A stretch of 64,000 bases of DNA, from positions 7,129,343-7,193,342 of the forward strand of contig NC_047063.1 in assembly GCF_902459465.1 (NCBI RefSeq), written 5' to 3'. Of this stretch, positions 10,325 to 23,298 are shown piece after piece. Numbering within the stretch: the first letter of the stretch is position 1; each line of letters opens with the position of its first letter. The notes beneath the pieces are model-generated. The model had not been told where the DNA came from, did not search any database, and saw nothing but the letters and a program-made list of their open reading frames with translations. A program made the position numbers and the translations under genes. This stretch comes from Asterias rubens (taxonomy: Eukaryota > Echinodermata > Asteroidea > Forcipulatida > Asteriidae).

Positions 10325-12596
10325 ATATTGAGAGTCGACTGCAATAATAATGGATTTTGAAGTGGTGACATTTTAAAATTATTTACATGTACATTGTATA
10401 TTGGTTGATGTATTCACAATTATTTTGATTATGCTACAAAATGCTTGACGTTCACAATTAATGTTTGTAAGGTCACACAAACTGAAACAACTTTGATAAC
10501 TTTTTGAACTAGACAGGTGCGGATTCACAGGGAAATTGGGGTTCAAACCCCTCTCCCCTTTTCTGCAAAAATTTCCGGATCCGCCTCAGCTTGAGCTTTT
10601 TTGTATGTCCCACAATGAACAGCGGATGTCTTTGTAAACTAAACACAAAATATTTATCAAAATTCAATTCAAAATATAGAGAATTTTGTATTGATGATGG
10701 TTTCTTGACACATCTAATTGAAGCCGAAAGCATTACATAAATTCTCAGTCACGTATATTTAATGATCACAGAGTGCCCCTTTAATGTGTTAATTATATTA
10801 ATTACTTGTCATTAATTACATAAAATAGATTCTTTACATTTTGTAAACATTGTGAAGAAACATACTGACTTATTTTAAAAGGGTTCCTCTAAAGAAGGTA
10901 TTGAATTTTCGTTGAAGAGTAGAATTAAACAAAATACATAATTGTTTACCAAAAATGCAAATTAGTGATGTTTTCTTTATTTGTAGTAAACTTTGTATTA
11001 ATTTAGAAAATGAGAATCCGTAATGGATAATTTTGACCATAATTTTCTTTTGAATTAGTCAGAGGTTACTAAGTTTGAGGAAAAAATGATTAAAATGCAA
11101 CATTCTCTGAAATAAGTCAAAAACAGTAAAATCGCAATAAAATATGAAAAATGAATACAATGACATTTTTGATTATCAATAATTCTAAAACTAACAAGTC
11201 AGAGGATTTGATAATTAGCAATGGTGCAGTATAGCCAGAATAAAAGCAACATAGAAAATTTGAAGTCTGAGGGATGTACGGTTTTGAAGAAACATGCCTT
11301 TAAAATTGGACGAAAATGCCGATTTACGCGTAAATTAACGATATATTTTCACATAGGAAAATTGCACAATTAGCCATTTTTGATCATCTGTATTTGAAAA
11401 AGTGGCATACCAGTGACATTGAAAAAAAATAGACATAATATTTAGCCAGGAAGAAAGCAACACACAAAGTTTCATGTATGGGGGATATACAGTTGCTAAG
11501 ATATAACCCCTTGAATAAGGGGGAAATGCAAATTGTGATAATTTGCATATTTTTGGTGTTTCTTTATCAGACTTTAAAATGGTATAACTTAAAAAGTTGA
11601 AGTCGTATTTTAACATGTGTGGTACCAAATTGTTTCTTTTGATGAGTTCTAAAACATTAGCTAAAGAAAAATCCATTTCTGCCCATCTTAGAAAATTCAT
11701 TGTGATACCTAGTAACAGCCATGCGGAGAGCATTGAAACATGTTGCAAAGTCTGAAAGTAGTATCCATGACTAGAGAGCGAGGCTGGATGGTACTTTGAA
11801 AAACGACTGATTTCTGATATCTGATTTCATATGAAGTCAACAAAGTTTCAGAACAAAATGGCAAGTCACCTCTTAGATTTTGCTGATTTTAGTCAGTATT
11901 ATTTGTAGACAACGAGATATTTGCCAAATCTGAGTGATCTTTATGGTCTTCCAAAGTCAGGGTTTCAATTGTGGATAGGCCTGTTCATTTTTGAAATACT
12001 CATTTAAAAATCCCTCTGTGATAATGTTCTTAAGATAATGCTGTTATAAGGTCCCAGACATGGCACCAGGTGATAGTGGTTGAACTAGTTTGGGGGTTAT
12101 TGAGGGTCCTGCGCCTTGTCCGCCCCGCAGGAAAATACGGTAGAGTACTACTGGAATATCCTGCTTGTATTGAATTATCTCAAGAGTACATTTTAGGTAC
12201 AATATATTATCCCACTTTGTTTGATTCATTGTCTTCAATGAGCCACAATCATAATTTGGATGTGTGTGACTAATCGACATTGTTCAAAATTGAAGTTAAT
12301 GACAGTTTCAACAATCAATCATGATCTAAGATCTTAAAGGGGTATTTTTAAGAAATAGTTTCTTGGTTTATTTTTCTCGTGTAGTTAGCAGTCCGGAGCC
12401 ATTAATCATTTTGACGAATCACTTACACACATAGTGCATCACTTTGAGACCACATTGTTACATGTATGTAATGTTTTTACTGGTATGTACTGTAGTTATC
12501 ATTCAATGAACATGCATGGAATTAGACTTTCCAACCAAATTCTCAATTTTATTATATGGGAAAAAATGAGTTCACATGAGATCACTTTGGTAGTAT
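10325..12596. other. AT-rich non-coding stretch with one short repeat
   Basis: No gene is visible in 2.3 kb. Around 10515-10592 there is a GGTGCGGATTCACAGGG...TTTCCGGATCCGCC inverted pair around GGGGTTCAAACCCCTC, which looks like a small dispersed repeat. The longest frame (minus 11335-11748) shows no domain and low-complexity composition. Confidence 0.45.
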
Positions 12597-13130
12597 TTGT
12601 TGTTTCTAACCCAGTTTTATCTGGTCCAGTGATGATTGATTAACACCTGTACCTCCTGAAATCTAAATGTTCTGCAAACTAATGAACATTGGGGTCCTTA
12701 TCTTTACTAACACACTCATTCAGCTACATCTAGCCAAACTAGCATGTCATTTATAGATACCTCTAGCACCACTTATTCAGCAAGCAAGACTTTGCATGTA
12801 TTTTTGGCATTCTCATTCAGCCACACCTGGCCAAACTAGTATACCACATAGTGTTTGTTGTTTCTAACCCAATTTCATCTGGTCTAGTGGTGATTGGTTT
12901 TTGCACCTGTAGGCCCCCTACCTTTATAAATGTTAAATGTTCTGCAAATTAACAGACATTGGTGTCCTGTTCTTTAAAGACACACTCATTTAGCTACATC
13001 TAGCCAAACTAGTATGTAATTAAGAGATACTTAATTCACTAGTCTAACATCCAAATGATCCAGCAAGCAATTTCTTTGCATGTATTTTTGGCAATCTCAC
13101 TCGGCCACACGTGGCGAAACTAGTATACCA
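12597..13130. repeat. Diverged tandem duplication, about 260-bp unit
   Basis: Two successive units share, in the same order, TTTCTAACCCA, ATCTGGTC(C/T)AGTG, AATGTTCTGCAAA, ACACACTCATT, AGCTACATCTAGCCAAACTAG, TTTGCATGTATTTTTGGCA and CAAACTAGTATACCAC-like modules. Unit 1 begins near 12597, unit 2 near 12855. The short motif CTAGCCAAACTAG is itself palindromic at its ends (CTAG...CTAG). Confidence 0.75.
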
Positions 13131-13880
13131 CTACATTGCAGAAGGGGGAACACACTGGTGGGGCGTCCATAAATTTGTTATGCTAGGAGCACAGGCCACA
13201 ATACAATCATGTCTGAATTGATGGCTGTGGCTAAGTTGTGGCTTAGGGTGTTGCAACATATACTTCAACCCTTGTTTACATGATGATTAAGCCACAGCCA
13301 CTGATTCAGACCATGGCCTGCCATTTCAGGATGTTGTTGTGTTTATAAACTAGACATCCTTATGACTAGAGTGGCTGCAATAAGCATGGCAGTCTCAATC
13401 AGCTACATCTAGCTGAATTAGAACTACCACTACAGTACAGCACTATTGGTGCAGTGTAATGGGTCTTACATGTCTTAAGTGGTATTTGGTATCTAACATC
13501 TGGTTGGTAAACTCAATTGGCTACATCTAGCCAAACTAGCTTACAGGGATATGTCCCTTTTGAATTGTTATACATTCCCATTCAGTCCTGATATTTTGGA
13601 TTGCTTGCTGGATTGGTAATCTCTATACAAAGCCAAGGTTACATGATTTAATGACAGATAAGGAATAAGGGTGCGTATCTGTCTACATGTAGACAAAATA
13701 TTAAGTCATTTTGAAAAACCCAGAATGGCATTCTCAGTTGGGTAGGAGCCAAATTAGAATTGCCACTTTATTCTCAATGACAGGTACAGGTGCCTACAGT
13801 AAGTGAGACTTGGTGTCCAGTGAATAGTTATGGCACACTCAGTTGGCTACATCTAGCCAAAATAGCATACCACTCACATA
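13131..13880. repeat. Degenerate continuation of the CTACATCTAGCCAAACTAG array
   Basis: The motif GCTACATCTAGC recurs near 13400, 13520 and 13850, always in the context 'CTCA..(C/T)GGCTACATCTAGCC'. A separate inverted pair around 13200-13310 (GGCCACAATAC... and CTGATTCAGACCATGGCC-type) flanks ACTTAGCCACAGCC-like text. This appears to be an older expansion of the adjacent tandem unit. No coding sequence. Confidence 0.55.
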
Positions 13881-14592
13881 CATAAAGAGGCATTTGGGAG
13901 ATTTGGATTTAGATTAAGATTCAGGTATACAAGCTTCTTACTTGAGTTTCTTACTGGGGAGTTTCTAGAGAAGCTTTTATACAAATGGAAGGAACGCTGA
14001 ATGTTTGAAAACAACGAACCTACGAAAATGGCCCTTAAAGACATTACTTACGGCTGCTATAATAATTATGTTATGTGTGTATATTTTGTGTTGATAAACA
14101 GGATTGGGAATCCACAATGCTGTCAACATTCTTGGCAGAATAAACAGCTGTGAATCTCTCGCAAGACTGCACCAGCTTCAGAGTAGTGCTCATGAATGTG
14201 TTCATGAAATTCCAACAGTGCGTCAATGCCTATGTTGAAAAATTCAAGGCTGGCCATGAGACAAATCTTTTTAAGCGCGCTTTTTTTAAACCACTAAGTA
14301 CAAGTACATTTTTTTTATTCTCTGTAGCAATTCCAGCCTTTAAACTAGGGTTTTTTCTCTGTTTTTTTTTAATTATTGATTGATGGTTTTTTTTGCCGGT
14401 TGCTAAAACAATTTTGTGTAAAGACAACAGAAGACAGATGAACTTTAGAAGAACCACCATTCATCAGCATAGGTTAACTTAGGGTAAAAGGTCAGGCGGT
14501 CATTTAAAGAGTTTGGGTAACGAGGTCAAACTTGGGTCACTGGGTCAAATAGGGGCCATGAGGCCGTCAGTCTGAATCTTGCACCCAACTGG
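13881..14592. other. Non-coding flank
   Basis: Nothing recognised except T-rich tracts (14285-14400) and repeated GGTCA(A/C) words at 14490-14550. Confidence 0.35.
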
Positions 14593-14995
14593 TGCTTCAA
14601 GAATGTCCGTTCTCTCCCGGTGACCTATCGAGCCAACAGAAAAGCACGGATGGTTTCAAATCTTTTCAGCAAATGGGTACAGCACCTGAACCAAAAGTTT
14701 TCCCTTCGCAAGTTTTTCTGTCCGTGGATAATGATCCCAAACCTTTAGGCCATCACTCTCCAATTCCTTCCTCCGAACACAACTTCTCATCTTCAGCCCA
14801 AGGACCAAGGCGTCAATTTGAACCTAAAAGTCCACTACCGGAAACATCTAGTCAAAAGTCGGCTTCACATCTACGACTCTGGTAAACTCTAAAACCCATT
14901 GATGTAAAGCAGGCTATTTCAATGCTTTTTGAAGCATGGAAAAACGTCAAACTGGTGTCCATTGGAAAGTGCTTTGGGAAGTCCTCGGAAAGCTG
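14593..14995 (+). pseudogene. Tigger-like (pogo superfamily) transposase remnant, C-terminal half
   Basis: Reading across frames gives the Tigger signatures in order: CFKNVRSLPVTYRANRKAR (14593-14650), FSKWVQHLNQKF, a VDND block around the second catalytic Asp (14724), FLPPNTTSHLQPKDQGVN with the third Asp (from 14764), LKVHYRKHL, and AISMLFEAWKNV...CFGK (about 14915-14990). The usual Leu/Met before the last Asp is Lys. The N-terminal DNA-binding part and first Asp are missing, and stops and frameshifts separate the blocks. It is unlike the pogo element at 1.1-4.8 kb and is an older, non-functional copy. Confidence 0.75.
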
Positions 14996-15264
14996 ACAAA
15001 GACCCTAGAAAAGGGCAATTTTGCCGTAGAACAGGAAGTGTACGACATAACAGAAGATACAAAAGTAGCAGTTGCTTTGGGCACCAAGTGGGTTCTTGTG
15101 AAGGACACCTTGAAAGTCAAACTTCAGCCAACTCGGAGCATACAAAGGAAACGCAACATCCTAGGACAAACTGCCTCTTACAACAACCTCTTTGGCATGT
15201 TGTCTGGACTTCTTGTTCGACCTTAGATCCCTTGGGTAGTTTTGGGCCAATAGTTGCGAGATGT

Positions 15265-15545
15265 CCTCGGCTGGGACTAATGGCAATAACGATAGCAAAC
15301 GAGCAGCTACAATTCGCCAACCAAACTGGAAAGACGATGAGGTTTTAAGGCCTTGATTGTGCTTTGGGCCGATGAGCAGATACAGCAAGCACTGGAAGAC
15401 GCAAAAATAAGCACGCAAAATAAGGTTTTAAAAAAAATGGCTAAGAGAATGGCGGACCTGGGCTACAAAATCAAAACGCTCAGGCATAAAGACAAGGAAG
15501 TTGTAGACAACAGGAGAAGTGGTCAATGTCGTAAAAACATGTGCT
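15265..15545 (+). pseudogene. Myb/SANT-like DNA-binding domain fragment
   Basis: In two frames separated by a shift near 15350 the translation reads IRQPNWKDDEVLR then LIVLWADEQIQQALEDAK, MAKRMADLGYKIKTLR and HKDKEV. The W...LI.LWAD...IQ.AL...K pattern is that of Myb/SANT-like domains, found in the DNA-binding proteins of Harbinger-type elements and related host genes. The third aromatic of the fold is not preserved. An acidic Asp/Glu-rich tract follows near 15930-16040 and may be the tail of the same protein. It is broken, with no intact start. Confidence 0.6.
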
Positions 15546-15711
15546 CATTTCGATGAATTGGACAGAGTAGGCCTCTATCAACCCGCCAGAAGGAATGATC
15601 ATTCAGAGCATGCAGAGCGGAACCCCAAGACATCCTCGATAAAAACAATATTATTTGTATTTTCAATTGTCTGCTATTGTCTGTAATTGTCTATTAAAAA
15701 AATTACTCGCA

Positions 15712-15822
15712 GTTAGCAGCTGGAAGAAAGATAGTTACAGGAAAAGAAGAGTAAGTTCAAATAGGCAATGCATTTACTTGAACAGTTAGCAGCTGGAAGA
15801 AAGACAGTTACAGGAAAAAAAG
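15712..15822. repeat. Direct repeat of GCAGCTGGAAGAAAGATAG unit
   Basis: CAGTTAGCAGCTGGAAGAAA followed by G(A/C)..AGTTACAGGAAAA occurs twice, about 70 bp apart (near 15712 and 15782). It is probably a local duplication; no known element. Confidence 0.7.
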
Positions 15823-16308
15823 ACATTGTTTAACTCATTTAAAAAATACTAAGGGAAGCCTTCTACTATCATTTTAAATCTTTTACTATCATTATACAAA
15901 TTTTAAATGTAAAACTGTGGAAGGTTTTGGAAGATGTTTGCGGAGACGAGGATCATGACAACGATGGAAACGAGGATTGTGACGATGTAGATGACGAAGA
16001 TGTAGGCGAGGAAGATGTTCATGGAGACGAGGATCGTAACCAAATAATAACTACATGTACTTCAGTTTCTACTGTGAACAGGTAAAAAGCCAAGAACTTT
16101 TATTCAAAAGTTTGTGGATAATCCACATTACTGTTAATTAACTTAATATTTTTTTAACAGGGGTCATTCAACAACCAAGAGTTCAGCATTTCGGAAGTGC
16201 TGTGGCCAGTTAGGACAGTTACGCTCAATCTTGAACCTATCATTGTGCGTTGTAGCGATGACAGCGACTGCAACAACCACAGCGAGCCGCACAATAGTTG
16301 ACAGATTT
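15823..16308. other. Non-coding, acidic-codon-rich tract then unique sequence
   Basis: 15930-16040 is GAxGAx-rich and could translate to an Asp/Glu-rich tail. 16140-16308 is the unique left flank of the duplicated recombinase-like segment. Confidence 0.35.
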
Positions 16309-17233
16309 TGGCACTAACCCTGTCCAACGCGGGTAGGGCAGGAGTAGTTGCCAACATGTAGTTACAAGAGTTTGAGGCAGCAAGGGCCCAAAGTAATCGG
16401 TGGGTGATTGTTGTAAGTACATTTCTATTATTATTATTATGTAGCTGAACACATGTGAACAGTTTGATATGTTATCTGGTTGTTATTGTTTCTTCTTTTG
16501 TTTTCTTCTCTTGTCATTGTTAAGGTTGTAAAGACTTGATACCTGGCATATAGTTACACCATGTGGAAAAAAACCAATGATTAATTGCTACATATGAGCT
16601 CTTAACATGACATGAAGCTTTGATGTAATGTTGTACAAATCTAATGTTACTTTACAATACAAGTGTCTTTCTATTAAGATGTTTTTAAGTTTATAATTCG
16701 GCAGGACTTCGGATTGTTTACACACGTGTAAGCATAGACAATTTGTCACCCGCTGTTTTTGTTAAAGGACCGCGGCAGATCCACCTCAGTTGCAGCTCCA
16801 AGAATAAAGGGGCAGTCCAAAGTAAGTGATTTTGAAGCAAACTTTTTTTGTGCTAAATGGTGTTTGAAGCTTTGCATGGTGTGGAAAATAAGAGTAACTG
16901 TATATATAAATTTGTGTTTACGTGCATTTACTGTCTGGGATATTTATTTGAATTATTTTTTATGATTTGTATAAATAAGGTGACCTTGAAGTCGGAGACC
17001 TGGTGGCGATATACCTAAAGCAGAAACAAGGAAGACCATTTATTGCCATCGTTCGAAGGATGGATAACCCAATAGAAGTTCAGTGGATGGAAGGAAACTA
17101 CAACAGTGCCTGGCGTCCATCTGTTTCAGACACCAATGAGCACTGTCTAGATTATTGTCATCTTCAACACATGGTTCTACTCCGTTTTAAACTTGATAGC
17201 AGAAGAAAATTAAGCATAGAAACAATCAAATAA
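16309..17233 (+). pseudogene. Tyrosine-recombinase-like gene remnant, copy A
   Basis: Exon-like pieces: (1) ALTLSNAGRAGVVANM then LQEFEAARAQSNRW, interrupted by TAG at 16359-16361 and ending at a donor after the codon near 16411; (2) DRGRSTSVAAPRIKGQSK (16762-16820) bounded by AG and GTAAGT; (3) a final exon from about 16981, with GDLEVGDLVAIYLKQKQG and QWMEGNYNSAW, to the TAA at 17231-17233. Piece 1 resembles the start of the catalytic domain in Crypton-type tyrosine recombinase families. The Arg-His-Arg-Tyr part is not seen. Piece 3 looks like a small Tudor/BAH-like barrel. A second copy lies at 38.64-39.62 kb with the TAG replaced by GAG. Family assignment is moderate. Confidence 0.55.
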
Positions 17234-18408
17234 CGAAGGGAGGCCGATCGAGAAACTGATGGTACCATGAACTTTTAGACCTTCCCTCCATCCAAATCAG
17301 TTTAAAAATTATTTTGTAATTTTTGTTATCAAGGTTTTGTCCATGGTGAGTTAATAGAGCAAAAACAGGGTTATAACTTGCTGATAAAGTGCTGTAGGTA
17401 TTTCCAAATGGGTAAAACAAGTAAAAAAAAAAAACCTGTAACCTGTGAATATATTTAAAGAGAATCTTTCTACCAATCCACCATTTTCTCGCCACAAATT
17501 GTAAGGATTTTGCCCAAATTTTCACAGGATTGTTATTTCATCTACATGTACATGTATGGTGGATAACAACATTAACGCTCACTGTGACCATTTTGTCAGA
17601 TCCATCAAGACTAAATACCTTAAAACAACACCAATGATTACATAATTGTTTTACTGATTTAACAGACCCTTTTTGACTAAATAAAAATTACCTATTTATT
17701 TACAAAGGAAATTTGGAAAGCTCCATTAAAGAAAGAGGCTATAAACTATTTTTTTTCTTCTTATGACAACTAAATTATGTTGTCTTCATGCAATAGCTTG
17801 TTCAAACAGTTGACTACAATTGGATCATGTACAAACCAGTAGGGCTGCTGACTGCCCCAGTCAGATTAACTGCTCAGTCATTAAAATTAATGACCCAAGT
17901 AGTTTAAGAGTAACATGTGAGAAGAATGTACATTTTCGGAGTTTTCTTGGCCACAAATTAAAATTCTTTGAATGGAGCTTTCATGTATGTTGTAATATTT
18001 TGTTTACAACTGGAATGTAACTGGATTATAGGTTCCTATGTATTTTGTAACAATGTTTCGAAGTTAAAAACCCTGGACACTATGGTAACTAATCCAAATA
18101 TTGTTAGCATAAAAAGGTACATGGTAACAAGCAAAGGAGAGCTGTTTGGATGCTTTGAGAAATAAGTAATTTCTCACTCAAATATTTGAATTCATCAAGG
18201 AACTTATGCGACAAGGGTGAATTTTCATCCATTATTCTCTCATAACTTTGTCACCCAATTGAGTCCAAGTTAATATTTTATGCATAATTGAGAATAGTGG
18301 TCTTTGAAAACTAAAAAAGGTTTCCAGTGCCTTTAACGAAAATGATAGTTGCATTCCGCCGCCCTAAGAACCTTGGTGACATACTAGTCAGGGCCAAACT
18401 TCCCCCAG
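17234..18408. other. Non-coding tail, partly shared with copy B
   Basis: About 17770-18345 is repeated at 39615-40020 with deletions. Bases 17240-17770 are absent from the second copy. No gene is visible; the frames at 17820-18165 have no support. The end (AGTGCCTTTAACG near 18340) resembles the terminus of a MITE. Confidence 0.5.
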
Positions 18409-19060
18409 GTACACTCAAAAAAATGAATCTCACCTGAAGTAAGTATTAAACAAATTAAATTAGTCGATATTACTTAAAGGTATGTTTTTGTTGACTTTAT
18501 GGAAATCCTTTAGTTAGAAAAACTTAAAATTTGAAAAAGTTTGTAACACTTAGTTACTTTAGTTGTAACGATGCGAAAAAAAGAGTAAAGCCAACATCAT
18601 TCAAAATTTAGTTAATAATTATTAGTTACTTTGATTAATTGTTACTTGAAAAAAACACGCAATCAAATGTACAAGCTTCATTTAAGCACTAAATACTTAG
18701 ATTGTAATACCATATTTTTAACTTGAAATATTTACGTAATCTCAAATTGGGTAAAACTGAAAATATGATTAAGATTGTATTACTTGGTTACTTAAGTTGT
18801 ATTAAATAAAAAATACGAGTAAAGTTAACAACTTATTGTTACACACTTTAATAAATAACTACTTAAAAACAACTCAATTAAATGAACTACTTTGATTGAA
18901 ATATCATTTAAATTAAAATAATAATAACGTTATCCAACTCGGGTAAGAGTCTAAAACTTTAAAAATTGATTTTGCAAGCTATTATTTGCTCGCTTAAGTT
19001 TTAACGATTAAAAAATATGTGTTCAGTCAACGATTTTCAAAATGGATTTAATCATTTTAA
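18409..19060. repeat. AT-rich repeat family D, starting TACACTCAAAAAAAT
   Basis: The left boundary GTACACTCAAAAAAAT is the reverse complement of ATTTTTTTGAGTGTAC at 36079-36094, which closes a similar AT-rich block full of TTACTTAA and AAGTAAT words. Both blocks repeat short variants such as TTAGTTACTT and TAAGTAAAT at quasi-regular intervals. This suggests a non-autonomous element family with satellite-like interior. The other end is not defined. Confidence 0.45.
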
Positions 19061-19844
19061 ACTAAAATCATATGAGCTGGATTCTTAAGGTAAGAAACAC
19101 ATAGATTATGCTGAATGCTATAGCCTGTGAGTATTGCCTCTAAATTCAGTTCACTCTGCTGCAAAATGCCGGGGGATAAACTTTTGACCTCTCAAGCCCA
19201 TCAAACAATACATGTAAATACAGTACATGTATTTTTCTGTGTACATGGTACATAAAATTATACATGAGTTAAACAAGATCCAGGAAAAAGTCAGGTGACC
19301 AGTCTAGCGAAATACAATCACCCAGACACACAGCGTACTTCGTGGTACCACACGTACAGCGTCGTCACACACAAGTCACAACACGTTGCCGAGTGCCACT
19401 GTCAACATCTACCACGTGTATACTCAGTCAAGGTAAGAACAATTGATTTTATGTGCCTTTTCCCCTGTATTTTGTTACAATAATGTAGTTGTACCTTGTA
19501 GCTCTAGTGTAGATGTTTCTTCCTCCGTGACTAGTTTATATTTCTATCTTCTCCATGTTTTTTGTTTCATTTCTGATAAACTAATTCGAATTTAAAACTT
19601 GACATTGGTGGTTATGGTGGGCCGGACTGAGCAATGACATACACTACGTACAGTTGGCTGCTTGTATAGGATGATACATATACTAAACATGTACTTTTCT
19701 TGTTTTACTGACATTTAAAATTACTTTTAAGACTTACTGAATCTGTTAATTTATCAACATGCCTGTATGATATCGTCAGTCGGATTATTGACCTCTTCAT
19801 CACACTCACATTTCACAAAATTGAACAATAACTAGGCTAAGTAT

Positions 19845-20103
19845 AAGTGAGTTAGTTTTACTTTCACAATTATGAATATGGGTTGAATTTAAATATTTTG
19901 AGTTGTGCTTAATGACAAAGTTAAGTAAAATTAACGTGGACAATAAGTGAGTTAGTTTTACTTTCACACTTTTGTGAATATGGGTTTGAATTTAAGTATT
20001 TTGAGTTGTGCTTAATGACAAAGTTCAGTAAAGTTAATGTTGACAAAAGGTGAGTTAGTTTTACTTTCACACTGTCAAAGTGTGAAAGACAAACTAACTC
20101 ATT
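19845..20103. repeat. Composite MITE / tandem repeat, about 97-bp unit
   Basis: AGTGAGTTAGTTTTACTTTCACA begins three units, near 19845, 19945 and 20048. The first two are followed by GAATATGGGTT, AATTTAA(A/G)TATTTTGAG and TGTGCTTAATGACAAAGTT. The last unit is cut short and closes with the inverse GTGTGAAAGACAAACTAACTC (20080-20100), giving a hairpin. Outer ends are therefore inverted repeats while the inside is tandem. Confidence 0.75.
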
Positions 20104-22788
20104 GGGCATTGCTCCTATAAATTATGTATTGTAATTCAATGAAGTAGTTTATTCAGTCAGAGAATAGCAATTCTGCATGTCATAATATTTTCAAAGTTTG
20201 TGTGCGCATTCCCACTGACATTTGAGCAGCAAAAAGTTTTTTTTTTAATTGTTGGATCTCATGTTTCATAGAATTAGCTAGATTTTTGTAATACGTGTTC
20301 TGGTATTTCATGGTTTTGTTTTCTGCAGTACGTGGTTATGTGGAAATGTAAGGACTGCATCTTTCAAACTCGAAGGAAGTCAACATTATATAAACACTAC
20401 AAGCTTCAGCACGGTCATTATGGTCCAAGTAATCCCCAACCATGTTTGTACAATGACTGTCCATGCAGATTTAAAACAAGTGCAGCCTTACAAACACATA
20501 TGTCGAGATATCACTTGCAAGATACAGATCCACTGAATGTATTCAAAAACCCAATTGCTTTTAAATGTCATGTGTGTGAGAAGAATGATATTACCACAGA
20601 AAAAACATTCTTTGAACATTTACATAAACATTTAAAGAATAATGAAACTGTTGTTTGTGCGTTTCACGGTTGTAGTTTTACAACAAATGTGAGTGGCACA
20701 TTCAGATCCCATAAGAGTAGAACACACACACCACACACTCTGGCAGACTTCAAAATTAAGATTGTACAGCATCCAGGATGCCACACTGATGTTGATTCAC
20801 AAGACACATGCTTTCCCAGAGAGTTACATGTAGAAGATGTTGAAGAAGGTGAAGACTTGTATGCAGAAGACAATTCTGAAGACCTTCATGTAAATCGATC
20901 CACACAAGCCATTGAACGAACATTTGCAGCGCTTTTACTAAAACTGGAGAACATACTTCATGTATCAAGTAAAGCAGTTGACGAGTTGGTCACTGAGTTG
21001 GAATTTATTATCACCTCTGTTTCTACGCTTGACATACAAGGCATACTCGAAGAAACCTTGAAAAAACATAACTGTAATATTGACAAAGCTGTCATTAAAG
21101 AATTAGCAAATTCAGTTAATGCGACTAATCCCATCATCACGGCAATTGGAAAGGATGGTCCTCTTGCAACTGCATATAAAAGGAAAGAGTATTATAGAAA
21201 ACACTTCAGTGTTGTACAGCCTGTTGAATACATACTCAATGCAAAGGAAAACATTACCTATCAGTATGTTCCGATTCTGCAATCATTGCAACAAGTACTA
21301 AAAGTAAATGAAATCCTCGATAAAGTGCTGAATATTGATGAAAGTGGACAAAATGAAGCTGTTGATGATATGCCACAATATAAATCATTTCGGGATGGAA
21401 ATTTCTTCAAAGAAAATAGGCTTTTGTCTGGAGAAGAGTTTCAAATTTTTGTTGGCCTTTATGTAGATGATTTTGAAGTGTGTAATCCCCTGGGCACGTC
21501 AAAAAAGAAACACAAAGTTTGTGCAGTGTATTGGGTCTTGTCAGATTTGCCACTCAAGTACCGTTCTTCTTTGACTTCAATTAATCTAGCCGTTTTGTGT
21601 AAAAGTGTCGATGTGAAGAAGTATGGATTCAGTCAAGTTTTGGAACCACTTATAAAGGATCTTGTCACCTTAGAAACAAATGGTGTCTTTATTTCAAAAT
21701 TGGGAACACATAAAGGGCACTGTTCAGTGTGTGGCAGCAGACAATCTAGGAGCCCATAGTCTTGCCGGATTTGTTGAAAGCTTTTCTGGTCATTATGTCT
21801 GCAGATTTTGCACAGGAAAACACAGTGACTTTCAGTCGAAGGAAGTTAGATCTGGTGCCTTCCAGTTGCGAACTAAAGGAGAGCATTCTGAACATGTTAA
21901 AACTTCACTGGAGGATGAAGCCATGAACAATTGCTATGGAGTAAAACGTGACTGTGTCTTGACTAAAAAACTCAGTAACTTCCATGTCTTGACAGGCTAT
22001 CCTCCTGATGTATTACACGATATTTTTGAAGGAATTGTTCCAGTTGAACTTGCACGCTGCCTCCGTGTACTTATCTCCAAGAACTACTTCACACTTGATG
22101 AACTGAATGATGTGATCAAGCACTTCCCCTACAAATGGGCTGATAAAAGAAACTCTCCACAGCTTATTCCTGACAAATTTTTAACCACAATCCATGGTAA
22201 CGCACATGAGAACTGGGCCTTGCTAAGATTACTTCCTTTTTTTGTTGGAACTAGGATACCCCATGGGGAGCCAGCATGGGAGATCTTAATGGATTTGAAA
22301 GATATAGTTGAACTAGTTGTGGCACCTGTTCACACTGAAGAATCCATTGCATTTCTAGATTGCAAAATTTCTGAGCACCGCCAGAAATTTCAAGTAGTTT
22401 TCCCTGATGTAAAATTGATTCCCAAACATCACTTCATTGAACACTATCCCCAACTGATTCGCTCATGGGGTCCTCTTGTGGCTTTGTGGACAATGCGATA
22501 TGAAGCCAAACACAGCTTTTTTAAGCAAGTTGCCCGCTACACAAATTGCTTCAAGAACATATTGTCGTCACTTGCAGTAAAGCATCAGTTTATGTTATCA
22601 CACCACTTCAATTCTTCATGGACCACCAAAACTGCTATAGAAGTGTCTAACGTCTCAAATGTACCCTTAGTTGTGTTAAGGGATGATATCAAACGGGTTG
22701 TAAAACAGAAACATCCTCAACTGAGAACCGTACCTCTATCAAAGAGGGCATCCTACTATAGAACAAACTATGTAGTTGGAATGATTCT

Positions 22789-22977
22789 TGTAGAGTCTTA
22801 CTAGACATACGGATTAAACCAATACTATAGACGAATTCAATCTTATGTGCATCAACATGTGTCTTTATTCCGTTCCTCGGTTTTCCACCCCTTTCCATGT
22901 ACTCTTACACGAGGCCAACTCATTTGCATAAATGTATAACATTACATGTATTACAGTGTGATCACGTGAACACTACA
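22789..22977 (-). repeat. 3' LTR
   Basis: 189 bp, ends TGTAG...CTACA. In the sense orientation it contains GGAATAAAGAC, a candidate polyadenylation signal. Confidence 0.95.
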
Positions 22978-22992
22978 TTCTCTCCTTTCTTA
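22978..22992 (-). other. Polypurine tract
   Basis: In the element's sense the sequence just before the 3' LTR is AAGAAAGGAGAGAA, all purines. This is the usual plus-strand primer for LTR elements. Confidence 0.8.
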
Positions 22993-23298
22993 AAATAACA
23001 AACCCTTAGTTAAACTGGAAAGTAAACGCACAGTATCAAACTTTAACTTTTAACAACATCATCAAGTTTAAACAATGTTAACCATTTAACAAAACAATTG
23101 TGTTTCTTTTAAAATACAGTAGTCCATACTATGACTTATCATATTAGACTTAGACCGGGATATTGCAAATTTTATGTTGGTGAGATATTTAAAACTATCC
23201 CAGAAAACATTTGTTACTTATCTTGTATCTCCTCTGGTAAACAATATTTACCCTTACATCCTGTGCTTACTGCTTATAACACATACTTTAAGTTTTAT

